Positions 26,161-35,428 of a stretch of DNA of 63,029 bases are shown here, piece after piece. This stretch comes from Pseudomonas bohemica (GTDB taxonomy: Bacteria > Pseudomonadota > Gammaproteobacteria > Pseudomonadales > Pseudomonadaceae), in NCBI RefSeq assembly GCF_002934685.1, contig NZ_NKHL01000095.1, forward strand, positions 7,702 through 70,730, given 5' to 3'. Position 1 is the stretch's first letter, and each line of letters starts with the position of its first letter. The position numbers were made by a program, and so were the translations under genes. The notes under the pieces were generated by a model that did not search any database, had not been told where the DNA came from, and was given only the letters and a program-made list of their open reading frames with translations.

Positions 26161-27372
26161 ATGCGCGCACTGACTTATCACGGCGCCCACGATGTGCGAG
26201 TGGAAACCGTTGCCGACCCCATCATTCAGGACGCCGATGATGTGCTGCTCAAGGTCACCGCCACCGCTATCTGCGGCTCGGACCTGCACCTGTATCGCGG
26301 CAAGATCCCGGCCACCGAGCACGGCGATATTTTCGGTCATGAATTCATGGGCATCGTCGAAGAAGTCGGGCCAGAGGTGACTGCAGTCAAACCGGGCGAT
26401 CGAGTGGTGATTCCTTTCGTGATTGCCTGCGGCAGCTGTTTCTTCTGTCAGATGGACGCCTTTGCCGCTTGCGAATCCACCAATACCGGTCGCGGGGCGA
26501 TTTTGAATAAAAAGTCGATCGCGCCGGGTGCGGCGTTGTTTGGCTACAGCCATCTGTACGGGGGCGTGCCAGGTGGGCAGGCGGAATATGTACGCGTGCC
26601 GAAGGGCAACGTCGGGCCATTCAAAGTGCCGGGCACCCTGGCGGACGAGAAGGTGTTGTTCCTCTCGGACATCCTGCCTACCGCCTGGCAAGCAGTGCTC
26701 AACGCAGGGGTCAAGGCCGGCTCGAGCGTCGCGATCTATGGCGCAGGGCCTGTAGGACTTTTAAGTGCGGCCTGCGCGAAAATGCTGGGCGCCGAGAAGA
26801 TCTTCATGGTCGACCATCACGCCTATCGTCTGGCATACGCGCAATTCACCTATAGCGTGGTGCCGATCAATTTCGATGAAGATGACGACCCGGCTGACAC
26901 CATCATTCGTCAGACCTCGGGTATGCGCGGCGTTGACGCAGTGATCGATGCGGTGGGTTTCGAAGCCAAGGGCAGCACCACCGAAACCATCCTGGCGTCG
27001 CTCAAGCTTGAAGGCAGCAGCGGCAAGGCCTTGCGCCAATGCATCGCGGCGGTGCGACGCGGTGGAACGGTCAGCGTGCCGGGCGTGTATGCGGGGTTCA
27101 TTCACGGCTTCCTGTTTGGCGACGCATTCGACAAGGGCCTGACTTTCAAGATGGGCCAGACCCACGTGCACCGTTATCTGCCCGAACTGTTAAGCCTGAT
27201 CGAAGAGGGCAAACTGGCTCCGGAGGCGATCATTACCCACAGGCTTTCCCTCGAAGAAGCGGCCGATGGCTACCGGATTTTCGACAAGCGCGAAGAGGAT
27301 TGCCGAAAGATCATCCTCACGCCGGGGTTCGATAGTCGGGTGGATGCGTCGGCCAATGATGCGCACTTGTAG
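26161..27372 (+). CDS. Zinc-dependent alcohol dehydrogenase family protein
   Basis: Medium-chain dehydrogenase/reductase of 403 residues. The catalytic zinc site shows [10 protein letters not shown] with GHEFMG. The structural zinc loop has four cysteines ([15 protein letters not shown]). The nucleotide-binding fold has [29 protein letters not shown]. The ~400-residue length and the acidic [10 protein letters not shown] insert resemble the glutathione-independent formaldehyde dehydrogenase branch, but the substrate cannot be assigned. AAGGAG lies 8 bases upstream of ATG 26161. It seems to be transcribed alone, between two REP doublets. Confidence 0.88.
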   Translation: MRALTYHGAHDVRVETVADPIIQDADDVLLKVTATAICGSDLHLYRGKIPATEHGDIFGHEFMGIVEEVGPEVTAVKPGDRVVIPFVIACGSCFFCQMDAFAACESTNTGRGAILNKKSIAPGAALFGYSHLYGGVPGGQAEYVRVPKGNVGPFKVPGTLADEKVLFLSDILPTAWQAVLNAGVKAGSSVAIYGAGPVGLLSAACAKMLGAEKIFMVDHHAYRLAYAQFTYSVVPINFDEDDDPADTIIRQTSGMRGVDAVIDAVGFEAKGSTTETILASLKLEGSSGKALRQCIAAVRRGGTVSVPGVYAGFIHGFLFGDAFDKGLTFKMGQTHVHRYLPELLSLIEEGKLAPEAIITHRLSLEEAADGYRIFDKREEDCRKIILTPGFDSRVDASANDAHL

Positions 27373-27387
27373 AGCATCGCAACATCG

Positions 27388-27475
27388 GTAGGAGCGCGCT
27401 TGCCCGCGAATGCGTCGTGTCAGCCAACGCATCGGATTCAGACGCATCGGTATCGCGGGCGAACGCGCTGCTACA
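27388..27475. repeat. REP doublet (REPIN)
   Basis: GTAGGAGCGCGCTTGCCCGCGA faces TCGCGGGCGAACGCGCTGCTAC in the gap between two convergent genes. Confidence 0.85.
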
Positions 27476-27484
27476 GGGGGAGCC

Positions 27485-28255
27485 TCATGAATACGCCGCC
27501 GAATGATGCGGATAATCCACTAGCCGCGAGCCGATGACCATTTCACTGATCCAGTCGGTCAGCAATTTCGTGTAGGCGTGCTGACTGGTGTCGGTACTCA
27601 GCCCGTGATCGGCGCCGTCCAGCAAACGATAAGTCAGCGAATGCGCCAGGTCGAATGCCGTGCGATAACTCATCAGCGTGGCATGGGGCACATAGTCGTC
27701 CTGCTCGGACTCGACCAGCAACACATCCCCCTGAAAATCCTTGCACGCCGCCAACGCGCGGTTATCGGCAGCTGTCACGGCCGAGCGCCTGTAGTGCGCC
27801 AGTTTGTCCCGGTCCAGCGCCTGCTTGGGCATGTCCCAGTCGGCGTCCCAGTACAGTGCAGGCACCCTCAACGCCAGCCAGCGTACCGGCCGTATGCCAC
27901 TCAAGATCGTCGCCAGATAGCCACCGTAACTGCTGCCGATCACCGCGATCGCGTTGTTATCCACAGCCGGATGGCTCGCCAGCCTGTCGTACGCGGCGAG
28001 CAAGTCCTCCATGCTGTGTTCGCGGGAGACCGAGGCGCGCATTTCGTGGGTTCGCTCATGGCCGCGCAAATCAAAGGTCAGGCACACACAGCCCAAGCCG
28101 GTAATATTCTTCGCCCGCGCCAGGTCACGCTGCTGACTGCCGCCCCAACCATGAACGAAGAGGATGCCGGGCATTTTCGAGCCGGGGGCGAGGATGGTGC
28201 CGGAGATGGTTTCATCGCTGACGTTAATGTCGATGGTTTCACTGCGTACCGTCAT
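27485..28255 (-). CDS. Alpha/beta hydrolase
   Basis: A 256-residue cytoplasmic serine hydrolase. The oxyanion loop is ILFVHGWGGS, the nucleophile elbow is VIGSSYGGYLA, the acid lies in VESEQDDYVP and the histidine in DGADHGLS, so the full triad is present. The start is ATG 28255 (MTVRSETIDI), which overlaps the end of the DUF3182 gene by 17 bases; the longer frame lies entirely inside that gene. The overlap implies coupled translation and a shared role with DUF3182. The substrate is unknown. The fold is closest to dienelactone-hydrolase or peptidase S9-like esterases. Confidence 0.87.
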   Translation of the reverse strand: MTVRSETIDINVSDETISGTILAPGSKMPGILFVHGWGGSQQRDLARAKNITGLGCVCLTFDLRGHERTHEMRASVSREHSMEDLLAAYDRLASHPAVDNNAIAVIGSSYGGYLATILSGIRPVRWLALRVPALYWDADWDMPKQALDRDKLAHYRRSAVTAADNRALAACKDFQGDVLLVESEQDDYVPHATLMSYRTAFDLAHSLTYRLLDGADHGLSTDTSQHAYTKLLTDWISEMVIGSRLVDYPHHSAAYS

Positions 28256-29360
28256 AAGGCTGGACCTGTGTGAATTTGCTGATAAGGCCGACCTCTGGAT
28301 CGTCGCCCTCATAGAGAACATGGGCGTCGGCGGGCAGAGTGGTCGGCCCGTAGATTTCATGGCTGGAAGCGCCGATGCGTTGCAGCAGGGGATCGGCGGC
28401 GAATGCCATCAACGCTTCGACCTCGGCGGGGCTGGCGCCACCGATTCGCCAGGACTGCTCCAGCACGCCGGAACGAACCTGGCCGCGAGCGTTGGTGCCG
28501 TGAGCGATATCGTAGTTTCGTCGCGACGCCAGGAAATTCGGAAAGCAGGCCAGCGCGGCCTTTTCGTAGCTCATGGCCTGAGTCACCGAGCGTCGCACGT
28601 CATCGTCAAGCTCGAGCTTGAGCAGTTCATCGTAGTCACCGCGCACCAGCCACAGCGACGAGCCGCCGTAAACGATCTCGCCATCGTTGTCCTCGGTCAG
28701 GCTCTGCGTGCCGTGGTAACTGACCACAATGCCAGCGACCTGGATCTGGCCGACGCTGTAGGTGATGACATCCTGCAAATCCTCCTCCAGCACCAGACCC
28801 CATTGTTCGACCTCGGCCATGTTCTGCTGCGCAAGAGCCTTATCCAGTTCGCGTTCCGACGCGACCACAACTTGACCGCGGCCTGCGGTCGCCAACACGG
28901 GTTTGACCCGAACAGGGCCATCCTTGAGCAACTGCGAACCCGCGCGCTTGGCATCATCTACATTGAATACGCTGAAGCCCTTCAACACCGCGTCGGCGGC
29001 GCTTTCGAAAAAGCGCTCCGACCAACCTGCGGGTTTGGCTGTCGCGCCTTTGAGGAGGGGGTGAGAAATGGCCTTGGTTGCCATGAAGGGGTAATCGATC
29101 AGCCCGCCGAAGAAATCGTCGACGCTGCGAACATTCAGCTGTTCGCCTGCCTGCTTGCCGATCAGAGTGTCGGATGGAATGTAATACAGGGCATGCCCCA
29201 TGTGCAGCGCCGGATCATAGGCGCCGACGAACTCTGCTCCCAGTAAGCTGGCGATTTTTTCGGCCAGAACCTGCTGCACCACCGTCTCATGGATTGCCAG
29301 TTTCTTGTGGGTAGCCAGCAGAACGACTTCAGACTTTGCAAAGCTGCGTGATCCGCTCAT
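28239..29360 (-). CDS. DUF3182 family protein, ATP-grasp-like
   Basis: A 373-residue soluble protein of the DUF3182 family, function unknown. The middle reads like an ATP-grasp enzyme: VRVKPVLATAGRGQVVVASE (lysine plus glycine-rich loop), then GLVLEEDLQDVITYSVGQI, SYHGTQSLTEDN with VYGGSSLWLVRGDYD, and NARGQ near the C-terminus where metal ligands usually sit. ATP-grasp enzymes join a carboxylate to an amine or thiol through an acyl phosphate, so a ligase role is inferred. It is paired with an overlapping hydrolase gene. Confidence 0.82.
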   Translation of the reverse strand: MSGSRSFAKSEVVLLATHKKLAIHETVVQQVLAEKIASLLGAEFVGAYDPALHMGHALYYIPSDTLIGKQAGEQLNVRSVDDFFGGLIDYPFMATKAISHPLLKGATAKPAGWSERFFESAADAVLKGFSVFNVDDAKRAGSQLLKDGPVRVKPVLATAGRGQVVVASERELDKALAQQNMAEVEQWGLVLEEDLQDVITYSVGQIQVAGIVVSYHGTQSLTEDNDGEIVYGGSSLWLVRGDYDELLKLELDDDVRRSVTQAMSYEKAALACFPNFLASRRNYDIAHGTNARGQVRSGVLEQSWRIGGASPAEVEALMAFAADPLLQRIGASSHEIYGPTTLPADAHVLYEGDDPEVGLISKFTQVQPYDGTQ

Positions 29361-29394
29361 GGGCTAACTCCCTGTGCAATGCGCGGCGACCTTG

Positions 29395-29465
29395 CGTAGC
29401 GGCGCGGCTTGTCGGTGATGGCGATTTTGAATCCATCACCACCGGCAAGCCGGATTGCTACAACG
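29395..29465. repeat. REP-like doublet, second family
   Basis: CGCGGCTTGTCGGTGATGGCG faces CCATCACCACCGGCAAGCCG, followed by GATTGCTACAACG. It shares its tail with the element at 16761-16820 and lies in the promoter region of the DUF3182 gene. Confidence 0.65.
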
Positions 29466-29491
29466 GGAAGGTGGACGGTCGATTGGCTCTC

Positions 29492-29875
29492 TCATGCCGC
29501 CTTGCGAATCGCACTGATCAACTCCTGCTTGCTCATGGTGGAGCGGCCAGAGATGTTCAGTCCGCGTGCCCGTTGCATCAGATCGACCTTGGTCTGCGCA
29601 TCCAGCGACTGCCCGCCCTTATTGCGTGGCGCGCCGTGTTTGGTGGCGGCGGCGCGCTTGGCCGAGTCCTTACGGTCGTGGGACTTGGCGCTCGCAGGCT
29701 TTTTGGTGCCCGAGCCACCTTTTTTCTCACCGCCGCCGGACTGCTTATTGACGGTCGCCCAGGCGCGGGATTCGGCCTCGCCCTTGGACACGCCCTTGGA
29801 CTCGTAACTGTCTTCGATATGCGCCGCTTTTTTCTTTTGCTCGGCGGTGTACTTGTCTTTGTTTTGAGTGGGCAT
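29492..29875 (-). CDS. Small basic protein with C-terminal Rho-N-like domain
   Basis: A 127-residue, lysine-rich protein. Residues 1-50 contain EQKKKAAHIEDSYESKGVSK and SRAWATVNKQSGGG, a pattern found in small Pseudomonas proteins often labelled plasmid stabilization protein. A flexible GGGEKKGGSGTKKPASAKS linker follows. The C-terminal ~35 residues (DLMQRARGLNISGRSTMSKQ ELISAIRKAA) resemble the Rho N-terminal helical domain, which can bind nucleic acid. A DNA- or RNA-binding stress role is a guess. No toxin-antitoxin partner is nearby. Confidence 0.8.
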   Translation of the reverse strand: MPTQNKDKYTAEQKKKAAHIEDSYESKGVSKGEAESRAWATVNKQSGGGEKKGGSGTKKPASAKSHDRKDSAKRAAATKHGAPRNKGGQSLDAQTKVDLMQRARGLNISGRSTMSKQELISAIRKAA

Positions 29876-29903
29876 TTTCAGTCTCCCGATTGCATGCTCA
29901 ATG

Positions 29904-29922
29904 AGCCCCGCCTCGCGGGGCT
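29904..29922 (-). other. GC-rich hairpin between two small genes
   Basis: AGCCCCGC, loop CTC, GCGGGGCT: a perfect 8-bp GC stem 47 bases after the iron-permease-like gene. No T run follows on the minus strand, so it is a weak terminator or processing signal. Confidence 0.55.
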
Positions 29923-29968
29923 TATCAGGTAAGAAGAGTGCAAATCGGCGTAGTTCCTCGTTGGCTGA

Positions 29969-30397
29969 TCAGTGGTCAGCGGTCTGGCTTGAGGCTTTGC
30001 GGGTTTCGTCGGCTTCGCATTCGGGAAAGGGCTGGGTGTGATCGGCCGCTTCCTTGTCCCCCATGGCCTTGTATTTCTTGCGCAGGTCGTGCAGCTCTTT
30101 CTGATCCAGGTTGTCCAGACTGAGCACGGCGTTCTGCGCATCCTTGGTTACGCGCAACAATTCGTCGATCTTGATGTGCAACTGGTCGGTATCGCGGTTC
30201 TGGGTGTTCTGGATCAGAAACACCATAAGGAAGGTGATGATGGTAGTAGAGGTATTGATGATCAGCTGCCAGGTGTCGTTGTAATGGAACATTGGACCCG
30301 TTGCGGCCCACGCGCAAATCAACAGAATCGCGACCAGAAAGGTCCGGGGGCTGCCGGTCCATTTCGACAGCGCTTGTGCGAATTTGGAGAATTTCAT
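29969..30397 (-). CDS. Small membrane protein of the low-affinity iron permease family
   Basis: A 142-residue protein matching the bacterial branch of the family named after fungal Fet4 (PF04120). It has an N-terminal amphipathic stretch (MKFSKFAQALSKWTGSP), two membrane segments (FLVAILLICAWAATGPMF and WQLIINTSTTIITFLMVFLI) with NDTW between, then IQNTQNRDTDQLHIKIDELL and a charged cytoplasmic tail. With only two helices it is much smaller than a true permease, so iron transport is doubtful. Confidence 0.83.
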   Translation of the reverse strand: MKFSKFAQALSKWTGSPRTFLVAILLICAWAATGPMFHYNDTWQLIINTSTTIITFLMVFLIQNTQNRDTDQLHIKIDELLRVTKDAQNAVLSLDNLDQKELHDLRKKYKAMGDKEAADHTQPFPECEADETRKASSQTADH

Positions 30398-30492
30398 TGC
30401 CGGTGTCCTTAGCTATCGGGGGTAGATATGCAAGGGACCGCTGGGAGTGGTCGAAATTTCTTTTTACAAAATTAATTCTGGCGGATGGCGTT

Positions 30493-31272
30493 TTAATTCC
30501 AGCCGAAGACTTCACAGGCGTTTTCGCTGCTGACCTGCGCCAGTCGCTCGGCAGATACGTTCATCAGGCCAGCCAGCGCTGCGCAGATCTGCGGCAGATG
30601 TTCCGGGCTATTGCGCTGGCCGGGAAACATCGCAGGGGCCATATCGGGCGAATCGGTTTCCAGCACCACGCTGCTCAGTGGCAGCTCGGCGAGCACCCGG
30701 TGCATGCGCAGCGCCTGGGGCCAGGTCGCTGCCCCGCCGAGCCCTAGCTTGAATCCCAACTTGATGTACTCCTTGGCCTCTTCGCGACTACCCGCGAACG
30801 CATGAACGATCCCCCTTCGCTTGAGCTTGAAACGCTTGAGCGTGGCGATGGTGTCGGCGTGGCTGCGACGGACATGGAGCAGGACAGGAAGATTGAAGTC
30901 GGCGGCCATCTGCAACTGGCTGTCGAACAGCGCTTGCTGCTGCATCCTGTCCAGCGACTCAACGTAATAATCCAGGCCGATTTCGCCCACCGCACACAGC
31001 TTGGGATGACCCGCCAGCCGGGCAAGCTGCTCGCGCAAATCGTGCATGTGTTCAAGAAGATGTTCATCCAGATAAATCGGGTGCAGGCCCAGCGCGGCGT
31101 AAACGGAGGGCTCGCTGAGCGCCAGATCCCACACCCGTTGCAGATTGCGCTGATAGACCCCCAGCACCACGATCCGTTCTACTTGCAGCGCTCGACAATG
31201 ACTGAGCACGACTTGGCGATCGACGTCGAAATCATCGAAATCCAGATGCGTATGGGTGTCGATCAACGTCAC
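30493..31272 (-). CDS. TatD-family metal-dependent hydrolase
   Basis: A 259-residue TIM-barrel metallohydrolase; TatD relatives are 3'-5' exonucleases or related hydrolases. Metal ligands are visible in LIDTHTHLDFDDF, AVGEIGLDYY, PVLLHVRRSHADT, VHAFAGS and VVLETDSPDMAP. The start is GTG 31272 (MTLIDTHTH), because GAGG lies 7 bases upstream. The TTG two codons earlier sits one base from that GAGG and is not usable. The gene begins 2 bases after the fruR stop, so it is co-transcribed with fruR. Confidence 0.88.
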   Translation of the reverse strand: MTLIDTHTHLDFDDFDVDRQVVLSHCRALQVERIVVLGVYQRNLQRVWDLALSEPSVYAALGLHPIYLDEHLLEHMHDLREQLARLAGHPKLCAVGEIGLDYYVESLDRMQQQALFDSQLQMAADFNLPVLLHVRRSHADTIATLKRFKLKRRGIVHAFAGSREEAKEYIKLGFKLGLGGAATWPQALRMHRVLAELPLSSVVLETDSPDMAPAMFPGQRNSPEHLPQICAALAGLMNVSAERLAQVSSENACEVFGWN

Positions 31273-31274
31273 GT

Positions 31275-32270
31275 TCAAGCCTCGTGAATGCGCTTTTTGA
31301 AGGTGCGCACGATGGCGTTGACACCGGGTTCGTATTGGTCCTGCTCAACGGCCGAAAGCGCCAGGGCCAGGGCTTTCTCGGCGATCAGCTGATGCTGCTG
31401 AGCCATGGCATTGACCGGCAGCGGCAGGAAATCGAGCAGTTGTGTGTCGCCGAACGTGCCCAGGTGCAGCTGGTCCGGGTTCAAGCCGCGGGCATGCAGC
31501 AGGTCGAACACACCCTGCAACAAGACATAGGAGGTGGTGATCAACGCATCGGGGAAGTAGCCCAGCCGATCGAGCATTTCACCGGCGATGCGCAGCCCGC
31601 ATTCACGGCTGAAGGATTCACCGTGCTCGACGATGACCGAGCCTTTGAAGTCGTTCAATGCATCTTCGAAACCGCTGGCACGGGCCTTACTCACGCTAAG
31701 CTCAGGACGGGCGCCGATCAGCGCGATATGCCGTGGCCGGATTTCCAGCAGGCTGCGGGTCAGTTGCTGGCTGGCATCGTGGTCGTCGCTGACCACCGAG
31801 CAAAAGTGCGTCGGGTCCATCTCGCGATCGATGGCGATGACCGGAACACCGTGCTTTTGCAGCTCGCGATAGCTGTCATCGCTGGCGGGCAGGCAACTGG
31901 CGACAAACAGTGCATCACAGCGACGGGCGCGGAACAGCTGCAACAACTGCAACTCGCTGATGGGATCATCGTCGGAGCTGGCAATGAGCAACTGATAACC
32001 GCGGGCGCGGGCGCCTTGTTCGAGCTGCTTGGCGATGCGCGCGTAACTGGGGTTTTCCAGGTCTGGCAGGATGAAGCCCAGTGTGCGGGTGTGCCGACTG
32101 CGCAGGCCGGCGGCTTGCGGGTTCGGCCGAAAACCATGGGCCTCGACCACTGCACGCACGCGCTCGACCGTCGCGTTGCTGATGCGCTGTTGTTCGGCCT
32201 TGCCGTTGATCACGTAGCTGGCAGTGGTAACGGATACACCGGCCAAACGCGCAATATCACTGAGTTTCAA
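31275..32270 (-). CDS. fruR: Fructose repressor FruR (Cra), LacI family
   Basis: A 331-residue LacI-type repressor. The N-terminal helix-turn-helix and hinge (MKLSDIARLAGVSVTTASYV INGKAEQQRISNATVERVR) are almost identical to the Cra/FruR class. The periplasmic-binding-protein-like core (TLGFILPDLENPSYARIAKQ) binds the effector; in pseudomonads fructose-1-phosphate releases it from DNA. It is transcribed divergently from fruBKA, with a matching operator at 32447-32458. It therefore acts as the local repressor and possibly represses itself. Confidence 0.94.
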   Translation of the reverse strand: MKLSDIARLAGVSVTTASYVINGKAEQQRISNATVERVRAVVEAHGFRPNPQAAGLRSRHTRTLGFILPDLENPSYARIAKQLEQGARARGYQLLIASSDDDPISELQLLQLFRARRCDALFVASCLPASDDSYRELQKHGVPVIAIDREMDPTHFCSVVSDDHDASQQLTRSLLEIRPRHIALIGARPELSVSKARASGFEDALNDFKGSVIVEHGESFSRECGLRIAGEMLDRLGYFPDALITTSYVLLQGVFDLLHARGLNPDQLHLGTFGDTQLLDFLPLPVNAMAQQHQLIAEKALALALSAVEQDQYEPGVNAIVRTFKKRIHEA

Positions 32271-32446
32271 GCGGACGTTCCTTTTATTTTTGGCTCGGAG
32301 GGACTGCGGGCGAGATTTTCACCGATTCATGGACATCATTACAGCAGACCCTTGTCACTTTGGGTTTTTCGGACGCTTCCTGAATCAATCGACCGGCAGT
32401 GCTTCAATCGGCCAACAATATCGAGTAACGTGCCCGCCGATCTAGA

Positions 32447-32458
32447 TTAAACGATTCA
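32447..32458. promoter_or_regulatory. FruR (Cra) operator between fruR and fruB
   Basis: TTAAACGATTCA differs by one base from the TTAAACGTTTCA sequence described for Pseudomonas putida Cra. It lies in the 296-base divergent region, 108 bases before fruB, and could serve both promoters. Nothing else in that region is clear. Confidence 0.72.
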
Positions 32459-32566
32459 GCAGACCATTTTATTGCTGCTGTCTAGCCAAAATGGTGGTCT
32501 GACATCAAACGTTGGTACTGCAGCCTTGGCCACTTACAGCCTTACAACAAGAATCAGGAGAAAGCG

Positions 32567-35428
32567 ATGCTCGAGCTGACCGTTGAGCAAATTTGCATGG
32601 ACCAATCGGCTGTGGATAAACCCGCCGCGCTGCAATTGCTCGCCGACATGCTGGTGACTGACGGTTTGGTGGCCCCCGGTTATCTGCAAGGCCTGCAGGC
32701 CCGCGAGCAGCAGGGCTCGACCTTTCTGGGGCAGGGCATCGCGATTCCCCACGGTACGCCGCAAACCCGCGATCAGGTGTATGCCACCGGCGTGCGCTTG
32801 ATGCAGTTTCCGCAGGGCGTGGATTGGGGCGATGGGCAGATGGTGTATCTGGCCATCGGTATTGCGGCCAAGTCCGACGAACACCTGCGCCTCTTGCAGC
32901 TGCTGACCCGCGCCCTCGGCGAGGCCGATCTGGGCCTGGCATTGCGGCAGGCGAACACCCCCGAGGCGCTGCTCAAGTTGCTACAAGGCGCGCCGCAAGA
33001 GTTGGCGCTGGACGCGCAGATGATCAGCCTCGGCGCGTCGGTCGATGATTTCGAAGAGCTGGTCTGGCGTGGCGCGCGCTTGCTGCGCCGCGCCGAATGC
33101 GTGAACAACGGTTTTGCCGCTGTACTGCAACAGGTCGAGCCGCTGCCGCTGGGCGATGGGCTGTGGTGGCTGCACAGCGAGCAGATGGTCAATAAACCGG
33201 GCCTGGCATTCGTCACCCCGGATAAACCGATGCGCCATCTGGGGCAGCCGCTCAACGGCCTGTTCTGCCTCGCCAGTCTGGGTGAATCCCATGAAGCGCT
33301 GCTCGAGCGTCTGTGCGCGCTGCTGATCGAGGGGCGTGGCCAGGAGCTTGGGCAGGCCACCAGCAGCCGCGCCGTATTGCAGGCGTTGGGGGGTGACGTG
33401 CCGCCTGACTGGCCGAGCGAACGTGTCCCGCTCGGCAACGCCCACGGGCTGCATGCGCGTCCCGCAAAAGTCTTGGCGCAACTGGCGAAGAATTTCGAAG
33501 GCGAAGTCCGCGTGCGCATCGTCGATAGCGCCGAAAACCCCGTGTCGGTCAAAAGTCTGAGCAAGCTGCTGAGCCTGGGCGTGCGGCGTGGTCAGGTGCT
33601 GGAATTCATTGCCGAGCCGACCGTCGCCAGTGACGTCTTGCCCGCGCTCGTCGCGGCTGTGCTCGATGGTCTGGGCGAAGAGATCGAACCACTGCCGACC
33701 GAAGCGGCGCCAACACCCATTGCCGCGGCCGTGGAAAGACATTTGAGTGCGCCCGCTGCCGGCTCGCAGATCCAGGCCGTACCTGCCGCGCCTGGGATCG
33801 CCACTGGCCCCGCCCATGTCCACGTGCTGCCGGTGTTCGACTATCCGTTGCTGGGCGAGTCCCATCACGCCGAGCACGAGCGTCTGCAGGGGGCGCTGGC
33901 ACAGGTGCGCGAGGACATCGAGGGGCTGATCCAGCGCAGCACGGCCAAGGCCATTCGCGAGATTTTCATCACCCATCAGGAAATGCTCGACGATCCCGAG
34001 CTCGTCGACGAGGTGGTGCTGCGCCTCAAGCAAGGCGAGAGCGCCGCCGCCGCGTGGGCGCATGTGATCGACACCGCCGCCCGGCAACAGGAGCAACTCA
34101 AGGACGCACTGCTGGCGGAGCGCGCCGCGGACCTGCGTGACATCGGTCGTCGCGTGCTGGCGCATATCTGCGGCGTCGACGACCTGGTCGAGCCGACAGA
34201 ACCCTACATTCTGGTGATGGATGAAGTCGGCCCCTCCGACGTCGCGCGGCTCGACCCCGTGCGCGTGGCCGGGATTCTCACCGCTCGCGGCGGCGCGACG
34301 GCCCACAGCGCTATCGTTGCGCGGGCGCTGGGTATTCCGGCGCTGGTGGGGGCCGGTGATGCGGTGCTGTTGATCAAGTCCGGCACTGTGTTGTTGATCG
34401 ATGGTCAGCGCGGCCGACTCGATGTCGCGCCGGACGAGCCGACCCTGCAACGCGCCTTGCTCGATCGCGATACACGCGAGCATCGCCTGAAAGCGGCTGC
34501 TGCCTTGCGCATGGAGCCGGCGATTACCAGGGACGGCCACGCGGTCGAGGTGTTCGCCAACATCGGCGACAGCGCCGGGACCCCGGCAGCGGTCGAGCAG
34601 GGCGCTGAAGGCATCGGCCTGTTGCGCACCGAATTGCTGTTCATGGCGCACAGTTCGGCTCCTGACGAAAACACGCAAGAGGCCGAATACCGCCGCGTGC
34701 TGGATGACCTTCAAGGCCGCCCGCTGGTGGTGCGAACCCTCGATGTGGGCGGCGATAAACCCCTGCCGTACTGGCCGATCGACAAGGAGGAAAACCCTTT
34801 CCTCGGCGTGCGCGGCATTCGCCTGACCCTGCAACGTCCCGAGGTGATGGAGAGCCAATTGCGCGCGTTGCTGCGTGCGGCGGACAACCGGCCGTTGCGG
34901 ATCATGTTTCCCATGGTCGGCACCGTCGAAGAATGGCGTCTGGCGCGGGACATGACCGAGCGCCTGCGTGCGGAAATCCCGGTCGCCGACCTGCAACTGG
35001 GGATCATGATCGAAGTGCCGTCAGCGGCGTTGCTGGCGCCGGTGCTGGCTAAAGAGGTGGACTTCTTCAGTGTCGGCACCAACGACCTGACGCAATACAC
35101 CCTGGCCATCGACCGTGGTCATCCGACTTTGTCGGCCCAGGCCGATGGCTTGCACCCGGCGGTTCTGCAACTGATCGACATCACCGTGCGCGCCGCCCAT
35201 GCCCACGGCAAATGGGTTGGTGTTTGCGGCGAGTTGGCGGCCGACCCTTTGGCTGTGCCGGTGCTGGTGGGGTTGGATGTGGATGAATTGAGCGTCGCGG
35301 CGCGCAGTGTGGGTGAAGTCAAAGCCTGCGTGCGCGAATTGAATGTGGTCGGTGCTCGACAGCTCGCGCAAGCCGCGCTGGCTGTGGGAAGCGCCGCTGA
35401 AGTGCGTGCCCTCGTGGAGGGGCTGTAA
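32567..35428 (+). CDS. fruB: Fructose-specific PTS multiphosphoryl transfer protein (EIIA-HPr-EI)
   Basis: A 953-residue fusion that carries phosphate from phosphoenolpyruvate to the membrane permease. Domains in order: EIIA-Fru (~1-150, phospho-His62 in [10 protein letters not shown]), an intervening region, HPr (~285-370, His296 in [10 protein letters not shown]), and enzyme I (~400-950, His580 in [20 protein letters not shown]). The PEP-binding core shows [27 protein letters not shown] and [18 protein letters not shown]. All three phosphohistidines are present, so it can serve FruA without other PTS proteins. AGGAG lies 8 bases before the ATG. It overlaps fruK by one base. Confidence 0.95.
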   Translation: MLELTVEQICMDQSAVDKPAALQLLADMLVTDGLVAPGYLQGLQAREQQGSTFLGQGIAIPHGTPQTRDQVYATGVRLMQFPQGVDWGDGQMVYLAIGIAAKSDEHLRLLQLLTRALGEADLGLALRQANTPEALLKLLQGAPQELALDAQMISLGASVDDFEELVWRGARLLRRAECVNNGFAAVLQQVEPLPLGDGLWWLHSEQMVNKPGLAFVTPDKPMRHLGQPLNGLFCLASLGESHEALLERLCALLIEGRGQELGQATSSRAVLQALGGDVPPDWPSERVPLGNAHGLHARPAKVLAQLAKNFEGEVRVRIVDSAENPVSVKSLSKLLSLGVRRGQVLEFIAEPTVASDVLPALVAAVLDGLGEEIEPLPTEAAPTPIAAAVERHLSAPAAGSQIQAVPAAPGIATGPAHVHVLPVFDYPLLGESHHAEHERLQGALAQVREDIEGLIQRSTAKAIREIFITHQEMLDDPELVDEVVLRLKQGESAAAAWAHVIDTAARQQEQLKDALLAERAADLRDIGRRVLAHICGVDDLVEPTEPYILVMDEVGPSDVARLDPVRVAGILTARGGATAHSAIVARALGIPALVGAGDAVLLIKSGTVLLIDGQRGRLDVAPDEPTLQRALLDRDTREHRLKAAAALRMEPAITRDGHAVEVFANIGDSAGTPAAVEQGAEGIGLLRTELLFMAHSSAPDENTQEAEYRRVLDDLQGRPLVVRTLDVGGDKPLPYWPIDKEENPFLGVRGIRLTLQRPEVMESQLRALLRAADNRPLRIMFPMVGTVEEWRLARDMTERLRAEIPVADLQLGIMIEVPSAALLAPVLAKEVDFFSVGTNDLTQYTLAIDRGHPTLSAQADGLHPAVLQLIDITVRAAHAHGKWVGVCGELAADPLAVPVLVGLDVDELSVAARSVGEVKACVRELNVVGARQLAQAALAVGSAAEVRALVEGL

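Noticed and set aside
31273..31278. TTG start for the TatD gene overlapping fruR
   Set aside because: GAGG would be one base from it; the GTG two codons later has ideal spacing.
32981..34996. 671-residue open frame on the minus strand
   Set aside because: It is antisense to fruB. High GC at third codon positions leaves long open frames on the opposite strand, and the translation has no family motif.
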